From assembly GCA_029977605.1 (NCBI GenBank), contig JAPOKN010000017.1:1-22276 (forward strand): 22,276 nucleotides of DNA, in the 5' to 3' direction. The stretch is from Methanobacteriota archaeon. Its GTDB lineage: Archaea; Thermoplasmatota; Poseidoniia; MGIII; CG-Epi1. The position numbers and the translations under genes are program-made. The notes under the pieces were generated by a model. The model saw only the letters and a program-made list of their open reading frames with translations, made no database searches and was not told the origin of the DNA. Positions 15,954 to 22,276 of the stretch are shown one piece after another; position 1 is the stretch's first letter, and every line of letters starts with the position of its first letter.

Positions 15954-16288
15954 ATATAACTCAAGCACCGCTTGCATATCAGGTCACAGTAGCTACAGTT
16001 GTTGCATTTTTGATTTATTTAATTTTATTCTTAACAGGATATGTTCAATTTGATGTAAGTTCTCTGTTAACATTTTATGCATTTTCAGTCTATACCGTAT
16101 CATTGGCTGCAGTTTTGGGCGGTGTTCTTCTTGGAATGTTTATAGCTACTAGGACATTATCAACTCAGGGTTTTACACCTTTCGAAGTTTCGATGCTAAG
16201 ACTTAAAGATGATATTAATAGTCTTCAAAAAGAAGTTAAAAATATAGCAAAGCATCTAGAAAAAGAACAGAAAAACGATAGTGAGTAA
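15950..16288 (+). CDS. Two-span membrane protein with C-terminal coiled coil
   Basis: The 112 residues hold two hydrophobic spans, at about 13-32 (VTVATVVAFLIYLILFLTGY) and 42-68 (TFYAFSVYTVSLAAVLGGVL and onward), then a charged amphipathic helix (85-108) with a coiled-coil pattern that is probably cytoplasmic. I recognise no family. The start ATG overlaps the lipoprotein stop as ATGA, indicating translational coupling. The stop TAA directly precedes the TATA box of the large surface-protein gene. A role as a small membrane partner of the lipoprotein is conjecture from gene order. Confidence 0.75.
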   Translation: MNITQAPLAYQVTVATVVAFLIYLILFLTGYVQFDVSSLLTFYAFSVYTVSLAAVLGGVLLGMFIATRTLSTQGFTPFEVSMLRLKDDINSLQKEVKNIAKHLEKEQKNDSE

Positions 16289-16297
16289 TTATATAAA
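16289..16297 (+). promoter_or_regulatory. TATA box for the large surface-protein gene
   Basis: TTATATAAA begins 30 nt before the ATG at 16319 and directly after the upstream TAA stop. This is the strongest TATA-like site in the window. It decides the start: a leaderless transcript would begin at or beside 16319, whereas the in-frame GTG at 16310 would lie upstream of the expected transcription start. Confidence 0.55.
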
Positions 16298-16318
16298 CTT
16301 TCTACTTTAGTGAATGTT

Positions 16319-19255
16319 ATGAAGAAAGGTGTAAATTCTTTTTTTGTTTCGTTAATTGCCCTAATTTTGGCAATGCCAATTGCTGGAGTAACCAGTACAT
16401 TTGTTTACAGTGATTCAGAGCTCTCATCAAATAATGTATTTGATTCCTCACGTTCTAGCTATGCAGTTGATATAGATTATACTGGAGAAAACACAGGTTA
16501 TGATTCTCTTACAAGGAATGAGCTTGTAATTTTTACATTTATGGTTTCTAATTTAGGAACGATGGATGACACTTATGATTTAGAGATCAGTTGGGAGGAT
16601 GACGGAGCTGGCTGGTCTGGTGAGTCTGAGGTTGATACTATTTCAGTAGATGCCCAATCTCAAGAGAACGTTAATTTTAGCTTTCAAGCTCCAGTCCAAA
16701 ACGTATATGATAATTCTCAAATGACCTACACTATGGAAGTTACATCTCAAAACGAATCAGTTAGTGATTCAATAGATCAAGTAATAGATATTGACATGAC
16801 ATATGCAATAGACGTTGAACTGAAGCAAGGTGATGCAGCTCAAGCTAAAAGAGGAGAGTCAGCCTCCTATGTTGTTTCTTTAACAAATCGAGGAGATAAT
16901 GCAGATAATTTTGCTATCGAAATTGGAGATGTCCCTAAAGATTGGGTCGCATCTTCCAGCGTGTCAGAAGTATTTTTGGAGCCAGGAACTTCACAAGATG
17001 TTACCATGGATGTTACAGTTCCTAACACGGCTGCAGTTGATGAATATGCAGTAATACCTGTAATTGCCCGAGTCCAAGAAGAGGATTACAATTATATTTA
17101 TGGTTTTGGTAATACCAACACCACTGCACAAGATGGGCGTACTTATCAAGTTGATATTGTAGCAGATGCCGAATCTAAGCAAATTATTCCGGGAGGTATG
17201 ATAATTTATGATTTATCCGTTACTAATGAGGGTGGCGAATCTGATTCATTTGCTTTAGAGTTTACTCACGGAGGTGAAGAAGGTTGGGTATCAAATCTAA
17301 GTCAATTTGAGATTGATAACTTAGGTCCTGATGAAAGCTATAGTTTAGTTCTAAGTGTTTTCTCTCCAGATGATGCAGAAGAGAATGCCTGGTCTCTAAC
17401 TAAAATTAATATTTATTCAAAAAATCGAGAGCAATTTGACGATGACTTAGAAGTCAATACTTCAGTCCGATTGCCAGTAAGAGGTGTGTCTTTGACTACA
17501 CCTGAAAATAGTCTCAGTGGAAACCCGGGTTCGATTTTAACATATACCGTTTCAGTTACAAATTCAGGTTCAGATCCTGACGACATTAATCTAGGATATG
17601 AACTATGCGAATCTTGTAATGCGTGGGTAGTTTCCTTGAGTAAGTACTCTATTGAAGATTTGGATGACGGAGATTCTGAGGACATTCAATTGTTTGTTGA
17701 GATTCCTTCTTCAGCTAGATCAACTGATGAAGCTACTATTACAGTTACAGCAGAGTCACATGATGATTCAACAGCCTTTGCAGACCTAGACGTAACTTCA
17801 AAAGTTAATACTGTATATAATCAATATGTTACGGCCTCAGCAGTATCTATAATGTATCCTGGAGATAGTAATCAATTTAACATATCTATTACTAATAACG
17901 GTAACAGCGTTGAGAGTTATAAATTTAGCAAAGGATCTAATGTTCCAGACGGTTGGAATTTTGAAGATACTTTGATTTTTGAGACTCAGCAATTAGATCC
18001 TTATGGGGGTGTTGAAGCCTTTGTTCTTCCATTTGAGATACCACAGGACGAAAATCCAGGATATTACAATTTTACAATATATGTTAAACTATCATCATCA
18101 GGGATTAAAGTGGATACGCTTGATTTGTCAGTTAAAGTAGAATACTATGCAGATTTCATCATAGATGTTATTCCTAGTGAATCAATAGGCGATCCTGGTT
18201 ATACACATGCCCTACCAGTTACAATAACAAATTATGCAAATGCGGATGAAGAAATTAATTTTGATGTTGAAGGACTGCCTTCAGGTTGGACTTATTGTGT
18301 TTTATTCAGCGGCAACTGTCTTAATTCTCTTAACATAGCAAAGGGTGCAACCTCTGACTTTACTCTTGAAATAACAACATTGTCAAATGAGCCGGCAAAT
18401 ATTAATGGTATATCATTAAGTTTGGTAGGTTATTCATCTTTAAACGATAAATTTACAAATCATGATAGCTTCAAAATAAAGACTAATCCAACATATGTTT
18501 TTTCAGTTGAAACACCTTCAGATTCAAAAACTGGTGCATCAGGTGATACAATACCATTCCAATTAACAGTTAAAAATTTGGGCAATGATGTAGATTACAT
18601 TAATTTACCTTCACCAACTTTGCCTTCAGGTTGGATTGGAACCTATACTGAATCTTCTTTTACTTTACAACCTTTAGAATCAAAAACGGTCTACTTGAAC
18701 GTAAAAGTTCCTGCTAATGTTTTTGGAGGGAACAGTACTATCACTTCTAAGGTGTCTTCAGATCAATCAGGTCAAATGAATTCAATAGACTTTATAGTTT
18801 ATATTGAAGAAAGAGCAGATATTGATGTTGAATTAAAGACTACAGCAGGTGACGTTACAGCTGGTCTTTCAGGTGATTTCAAAGTTTTAATTACAAATAA
18901 TGGAAATACTGTTGAAACGTTATCATTGGCAATGGAAGGAAAGAGATCATCGTGGTTTACTTTACCAAAAGAAACAATTTACTTGGAGCCTGGAAGTTAT
19001 GAAGAAATAATGATTGAAGTTCGCCCACCAGTTACTCAAGCCGCTTCAGATACTGCAGGTACACTTAATGTTACATTGAGTAGTGATTCATCTAAATCAG
19101 TAAAACTAAGCTTGCCATTTTCAGTTCTAAAATCAGACTTAATTGATGATACAGTAGATGAAGAAGATGAAGATTCACCACTTTCTTCATTGGGATTAGT
19201 CAGTTCATTACTTATTATCACGATTATTTCATTTAGCCGTAAGAAGAAGCTTTAG
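16319..19255 (+). CDS. Large cell-surface protein with eight NEW3/CARDB-like repeats and C-terminal membrane anchor
   Basis: The 978 residues start with a signal peptide (MKKGVNSFFVSLIALILAMP, then cleavage near IAGVTS). Then come eight beta-sandwich repeats of about 100 residues, each opening with a Y/A-x-V/I-D-type strand, a P-G or S-G-D turn and 'V-T/S-N-x-G' (VSNLGT, LTNRGD, VTNEGG, VTNSGS, ITNNGN, ITNYAN, VKNLGN, ITNNGN). Each includes a GW/W-V strand and ends in a V-P-type sentence. Cysteines occur only as close pairs (CESC in repeat 4; C-V-L-F-S-G-N-C in repeat 6), probably disulfides. Many N-x-S/T sequons suggest glycosylation. An acidic stalk (DDTVDEEDEDS) leads to a membrane span and RKKKL tail. 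This resembles archaeal sorting tails but lacks a PGF motif. It is probably an S-layer-associated or adhesive protein. An in-frame GTG at 16310 is less likely as the start. Confidence 0.85.
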   Translation: MKKGVNSFFVSLIALILAMPIAGVTSTFVYSDSELSSNNVFDSSRSSYAVDIDYTGENTGYDSLTRNELVIFTFMVSNLGTMDDTYDLEISWEDDGAGWSGESEVDTISVDAQSQENVNFSFQAPVQNVYDNSQMTYTMEVTSQNESVSDSIDQVIDIDMTYAIDVELKQGDAAQAKRGESASYVVSLTNRGDNADNFAIEIGDVPKDWVASSSVSEVFLEPGTSQDVTMDVTVPNTAAVDEYAVIPVIARVQEEDYNYIYGFGNTNTTAQDGRTYQVDIVADAESKQIIPGGMIIYDLSVTNEGGESDSFALEFTHGGEEGWVSNLSQFEIDNLGPDESYSLVLSVFSPDDAEENAWSLTKINIYSKNREQFDDDLEVNTSVRLPVRGVSLTTPENSLSGNPGSILTYTVSVTNSGSDPDDINLGYELCESCNAWVVSLSKYSIEDLDDGDSEDIQLFVEIPSSARSTDEATITVTAESHDDSTAFADLDVTSKVNTVYNQYVTASAVSIMYPGDSNQFNISITNNGNSVESYKFSKGSNVPDGWNFEDTLIFETQQLDPYGGVEAFVLPFEIPQDENPGYYNFTIYVKLSSSGIKVDTLDLSVKVEYYADFIIDVIPSESIGDPGYTHALPVTITNYANADEEINFDVEGLPSGWTYCVLFSGNCLNSLNIAKGATSDFTLEITTLSNEPANINGISLSLVGYSSLNDKFTNHDSFKIKTNPTYVFSVETPSDSKTGASGDTIPFQLTVKNLGNDVDYINLPSPTLPSGWIGTYTESSFTLQPLESKTVYLNVKVPANVFGGNSTITSKVSSDQSGQMNSIDFIVYIEERADIDVELKTTAGDVTAGLSGDFKVLITNNGNTVETLSLAMEGKRSSWFTLPKETIYLEPGSYEEIMIEVRPPVTQAASDTAGTLNVTLSSDSSKSVKLSLPFSVLKSDLIDDTVDEEDEDSPLSSLGLVSSLLIITIISFSRKKKL

Positions 19256-19258
19256 GAG
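19255..19258 (+). promoter_or_regulatory. Shine-Dalgarno site for the Nop5-like gene
   Basis: GGAG begins at the last base of the upstream stop codon and lies 10 nt before the TTG start. No TATA-like sequence occurs at leaderless spacing here, so this gene is probably translated from a read-through message. Confidence 0.45.
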
Positions 19259-19268
19259 TTAGTTTAGT

Positions 19269-19976
19269 TTGAAATCTGTAACAGCAGATAAAGGGAAAAT
19301 TAAAGCTACAGTATCTATTCTAGACGATTCTAAGTATTACAATTTATCTAAAAAAATTCCAGATATTGACATTAAAGACCTTAGAGATGCAAGTATAATC
19401 CAGACTGAGAAAAGAATTTTAGAATCTTTAACATCAGACAAAAATCTTATTCAAGCGATTCAAGCTCTAGATGATGCTCACACTAGTTCAAATTTGTTAT
19501 CCGAGAGATTATGTACTTGGCAAGCACATACAACTGGCGGTTCGAGAAGTACCATTGATTATTTATTAAATAAAGAATCCTTGCCTTTCCCAATTTCAAA
19601 TCTTAAAGATACCTATCTTCATCTTCAAATTTTGATTGAAAATTTATCGAAATATATTGATGAAGAGGCTCCTAAAGTATTTCCAGAAATGGTGAAGTTA
19701 TTGGATGCACAATTAACCGTTCGCTTGGTTTCTTTTGCAGGATCTTTAGCAAAACTTGCTAGGCTTCCATCTTCCACAATCCAATTATTGGGTGCTGAAA
19801 AAGCACTATTCAGGCACATGTCAGATGGTTCTTTACCACCTAAACATGGAATACTGTACCAACATCCTTCCGTTAAAGGAACTCACAATAAGAGAAAAGG
19901 AAAAGTAACACGCTCTCTAGCGTCAAAGGTAGCGATAGCTGCAAAGATTGATTTTTATAGGGGTAAAAATGAGTAA
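19269..19976 (+). CDS. nop5: Nop5/Nop56-family box C/D RNP core protein, short form
   Basis: Nop5 bridges L7Ae-bound guide RNA and the methyltransferase fibrillarin in the RNP that 2'-O-methylates rRNA and tRNA. The 235 residues include the family coiled-coil entry LIQAIQALDDAHTSSNLLSERL (pieces LIQAIQALDD and NLLSERL at about 60-82), the coil partner around 110-150, and the strongly conserved Nop domain: GAEKALFRHM, PPKHGILYQHP and ARSLASKVAIAAKID-like sequence (SLASKVAIAAKIDFYRG) at the C-terminus. It is shorter than the usual 370-420, with a reduced N-terminal fibrillarin-binding region, though short archaeal forms are known. The start is TTG, because an in-frame TAG at 19260 excludes anything earlier. 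Fibrillarin, often adjacent in archaea, is absent on both sides. It overlaps the next gene by 8 nt. Confidence 0.88.
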   Translation: MKSVTADKGKIKATVSILDDSKYYNLSKKIPDIDIKDLRDASIIQTEKRILESLTSDKNLIQAIQALDDAHTSSNLLSERLCTWQAHTTGGSRSTIDYLLNKESLPFPISNLKDTYLHLQILIENLSKYIDEEAPKVFPEMVKLLDAQLTVRLVSFAGSLAKLARLPSSTIQLLGAEKALFRHMSDGSLPPKHGILYQHPSVKGTHNKRKGKVTRSLASKVAIAAKIDFYRGKNE

Positions 19977-20886
19977 AAAGATTAGTTTTGATTTTTCAAC
20001 ATTTCGTAGTGGATTGCTAATGGGTATGGCAGATGCAGTACCTGGAGTCAGCGGTGGAACTATAGCTTTGATTTTGGGGATTTACAACAAATTAATTTTT
20101 TCTTTGTCAGATTTTTTAAATTTTTTCAAAGATAGATTTCCTTCAAAGGCATTTCCTAAATTTTTAAATTCGTTTCAATTTCTTTTTACCCTAGGTATTG
20201 GAATGCTTGTTTCATATTATGTAATTACTAAGGTTTTAGTTGGTTCAGAAGGAGAAGAGGGCTTACTTTTGAAATCTTCTACAGCTCCTTTCATTTTTGC
20301 TCTTTTTTTTGGTTTAGTTTTATCTAGTGTTAAAGAGCCTTGGCAGAGAGTTGAGGATCGTACACTTAGCCGCTACGTTTTCTGCTTTATTGCCTTCATT
20401 CTAGTTTTACTTTATACAAATTTATCATTAGATAACCAAGATGGAAATTTATTGCTAATAGCTAGTGGAGCCCTTGCACTTACTGCCATGTTATTGCCAG
20501 GAATTAGTGGTGCCTTGGTTCTTTTGACACTAGGACAATACACTGTCGTAGCAAATGCAGTTCACGATTATGAGTTCAGTATTATTTTTTATTTTCTCTG
20601 CGGAGGATTGCTTGGATTGTTCACATTTGTACCTTTGATGAATTTTATGCTATTAAATTACAAGCAAGATGTGATGTCAGTTTTAACTGGATTAATGATA
20701 GGTTCATTAGCAACGCTTTGGCCTTGGAAGGAAAGTTATGATACAAAAGGAGTATCCCCTAATATAGGTCTAAATGAAGTGTTTGAAAACTTTGAAATTT
20801 TATCAATAGTCGGTGCAATGTTCTTTGGTTTTTTGGGTTTTGGGATGTATTTAGCCTTAAAAAGTTTAGAGAAAGAGACAAATTAA
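19969..20886 (+). CDS. DUF368 family polyprenyl-phosphate transporter (PopT-like)
   Basis: DUF368 proteins in bacteria (PopT) return undecaprenyl phosphate across the membrane for reuse in envelope synthesis. The 305 residues are strongly hydrophobic with about eight spans, and show the internal duplication of the family: PGVSGGTIALILGIY (25-39) and PGISGALVLLTLGQY (177-191). In an archaeon the lipid would be a dolichyl-type phosphate serving N-glycosylation or S-layer glycans; that is inference. I take the ATG at 19969 as the start; a TTG seven codons earlier (19948) is less likely. It overlaps the Nop5-like gene by 8 nt, with GGGG seven bases upstream as a possible ribosome-binding site. 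The glycosyltransferase operon in this window is a plausible user of the carrier. Confidence 0.88.
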   Translation: MSKKISFDFSTFRSGLLMGMADAVPGVSGGTIALILGIYNKLIFSLSDFLNFFKDRFPSKAFPKFLNSFQFLFTLGIGMLVSYYVITKVLVGSEGEEGLLLKSSTAPFIFALFFGLVLSSVKEPWQRVEDRTLSRYVFCFIAFILVLLYTNLSLDNQDGNLLLIASGALALTAMLLPGISGALVLLTLGQYTVVANAVHDYEFSIIFYFLCGGLLGLFTFVPLMNFMLLNYKQDVMSVLTGLMIGSLATLWPWKESYDTKGVSPNIGLNEVFENFEILSIVGAMFFGFLGFGMYLALKSLEKETN

Positions 20887-20899
20887 TCAGAACGAGAGC

Positions 20900-20907
20900 T
20901 TTAAAAA
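20900..20907 (+). promoter_or_regulatory. TATA box for trkA
   Basis: CTTTAAAAAC (TTTAAAAA from 20900) begins 29 nt before the ATG at 20929. This is a near-consensus archaeal TATA box at leaderless spacing. Confidence 0.5.
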
Positions 20908-20928
20908 CCCTTTATACCAGCATAACAC

Positions 20929-22276
20929 ATGCGAGTTCTAATTGCAGGAGCTGGTGAAGTCGGATTTAGAGTAGGTCGTGATCTTGTGTACAGAGGTCAC
21001 GAAGTAACTCTTGTTGATTCTAATCCGTCTTCTGTTAAAAGAGCTCAAACACTAGATGCTCAGGTTTTCAAAGGAAATGCAGCCTCAGCTAAATTTTTGA
21101 TGGAGGAAGCATCAATTAAAGACGCCGACCTTTTCATTGGAGTTACTGGCAAAGATGTTGTAAATTTAGTAGGTTGTTCACTTGCCAAAAAAATGGGATG
21201 TAGTACGATTGCCAGATTAAATAATCCCGATATAATTGACCTACCTTCAGATTATGATCACAAGCAATTATTTGGTGTAGATGCTTTTGTTAGTCCAGAT
21301 GAACTGTCAATGCATAGAATATGGCAGATTTTATCCAGGCCAGCATTAACACGATTGGAGCATTTTTCAGTAGGTAGCCTCAGAATTTTAGAGATTAGAC
21401 TTAATGATAGTTCCCCATCAGTAGGCCGTCCACTTTCAAACATTAAACTGCCACCTCATTGCCGTATTGCACTAATTGCAAGAGAAGAAGGAGTCACGAT
21501 TCCTTCTGAGCAGGATATTTTGATGCCGAGAGACAGAATATTAGTCCTTCTTAGCGAAAACAGCGAGTTAGAAGAGCTTTCAGACTCTTTAGGAATTCCG
21601 AAGGAAATTACAAGCGAGAGAAATATTAAAAGATTAATGATTGCAGGAACTAGTAGAATTGCACTGAATTTAGCTAAACAAGTCCATGAAGATCCCAAGT
21701 ACGAAGATATAGAAGTGTATGTGACTGAGCCAGATCCAATATTGGCTGAAAATGCCAGTTCAGTTCTTCCAGAAGGGGTGCGAGTTCTCGTAGGTTCATC
21801 TACGGATCGCCATTTTCTTAGGGAAGAAGGAATACGATATGAAGATTTATTTGTAGCTGCAACAGATCGTGAGGATTGGAATGTTTTGAGCTGTTTATTA
21901 GCTAAAAAAGAAGGTGCCAAAAGAACTGTAGCCTTAGTTTACCAAACTGAATTAGAATACGTTATTCAGGACACAGGAATTGATACACTTATTAATCCAA
22001 AAAGAGTCACAGTTAATGCAATCGTCAACCGAGCGACTTCTACCGATAAAATAGAAGGTATGGAAGAATTAGAAGGGGGAGAAGCTTCAGTTAGAGAATT
22101 TTTGATAAAAAAGAATAGTAAAAATATTGGAATTTCTATTGAAAAACTTGGAGTTCCAGATAAAACATTAATTGCAATGATTAATAGAGATGGTGAAGCT
22201 ATATTTCCTGATGATGATTTTGTCCTGAACGAGGGTGATCACGTACTTGTCTTTACTCTCAAAGGGAAATTGCCTG
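20929..22276 (+). CDS. trkA: TrkA, NAD-binding regulatory subunit of a Trk potassium uptake system (3' end cut off)
   Basis: TrkA is the cytoplasmic gating ring of TrkH/TrkG potassium channels, responding to NAD(H) and ATP. The frame runs open from the ATG at 20929 to the window edge, 449 codons, about ten short of a typical 458-residue TrkA. It has two RCK_N plus RCK_C units. The first Rossmann motif is intact: AGAGEVG (6-12) and the ribose-binding acid Asp30 (VDSNP). The second reads AGTSRIA (239-245), where the expected third Gly is Ala, so nucleotide binding in the second half may be weakened. The final RCK_C domain ends near NEGDHVLVFT. TrkH is not in the window but may follow. The gene begins 42 nt after the PopT-like gene, with its own TATA box. 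Confidence 0.93.
   Translation, partial: MRVLIAGAGEVGFRVGRDLVYRGHEVTLVDSNPSSVKRAQTLDAQVFKGNAASAKFLMEEASIKDADLFIGVTGKDVVNLVGCSLAKKMGCSTIARLNNPDIIDLPSDYDHKQLFGVDAFVSPDELSMHRIWQILSRPALTRLEHFSVGSLRILEIRLNDSSPSVGRPLSNIKLPPHCRIALIAREEGVTIPSEQDILMPRDRILVLLSENSELEELSDSLGIPKEITSERNIKRLMIAGTSRIALNLAKQVHEDPKYEDIEVYVTEPDPILAENASSVLPEGVRVLVGSSTDRHFLREEGIRYEDLFVAATDREDWNVLSCLLAKKEGAKRTVALVYQTELEYVIQDTGIDTLINPKRVTVNAIVNRATSTDKIEGMEELEGGEASVREFLIKKNSKNIGISIEKLGVPDKTLIAMINRDGEAIFPDDDFVLNEGDHVLVFTLKGKLP

Noticed and set aside
21456..21920. Minus-strand frame of 154 codons opposite trkA
   Set aside because: It is antisense to a complete, motif-bearing TrkA frame, with Ser-rich composition typical of an antisense shadow.

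Overview
The window looks like chromosomal DNA of an AT-rich euryarchaeon, most likely a marine Thermoplasmatota (Marine Group II/III-like); this placement is inference. Clearly archaeal markers are the GatE subunit of the Glu-tRNA(Gln) amidotransferase, an MptE-type pterin pyrophosphokinase, a Nop5/Nop56-family box C/D protein, a GlmU-like sugar-1-phosphate nucleotidylyltransferase/acetyltransferase, and TATA-like boxes about 27-31 nt before start codons with almost no Shine-Dalgarno sequences, as expected for leaderless transcripts. Genes are packed tightly. No gene-free stretch exceeds about 90 bases, and I see no rRNA, tRNA, CRISPR, insertion sequence or long repeat.

Layout. 1-2164 (+): the 3' part of a surface protein with Ig-like repeats, a PKD domain, one membrane span and a long cytoplasmic coiled coil. 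2190-2840 (+): MptE-like enzyme. 2827-3543 (-): an orphan ABC ATPase. 3633-4046 (+): small Toprim protein. 4070-5596 (+): class III aminotransferase with a long N-terminal extension, meeting stop-to-stop a histidine ammonia-lyase-like gene at 5597-7117 (-) whose MIO triad reads Ala-Cys-Gly. 7192-10043 (+): two adjacent TPR proteins. 15440 down to 10036 (-): a five-gene operon of SecB-like protein, zinc-ribbon membrane protein, GatE, GlmU-like enzyme and GT4 glycosyltransferase. 15504-16288 (+): a lipoprotein and a two-span membrane protein. 16319-19255 (+): a large eight-repeat surface protein. 19269-20883 (+): a short Nop5-type protein and a DUF368/PopT-type polyprenyl-phosphate transporter. 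20929 to the right edge (+): TrkA, lacking only its last residues.

How the genes fit together. Several genes concern the cell envelope: two Ig-repeat surface proteins, a lipoprotein, the GlmU-like/GT4 pair that would make and use an activated sugar, and a PopT-type transporter that could recycle the lipid carrier for surface glycans. They are interleaved with translation and RNA genes (GatE, Nop5) and amino-acid or cofactor enzymes. I found no defence island or phage. The points most worth checking are the Cys-type MIO triad with its mixed HAL/PAL motifs, the archaeal PopT homologue, the surface-to-coiled-coil protein, and the TATA boxes lying on or directly beside the stop codons of preceding genes.
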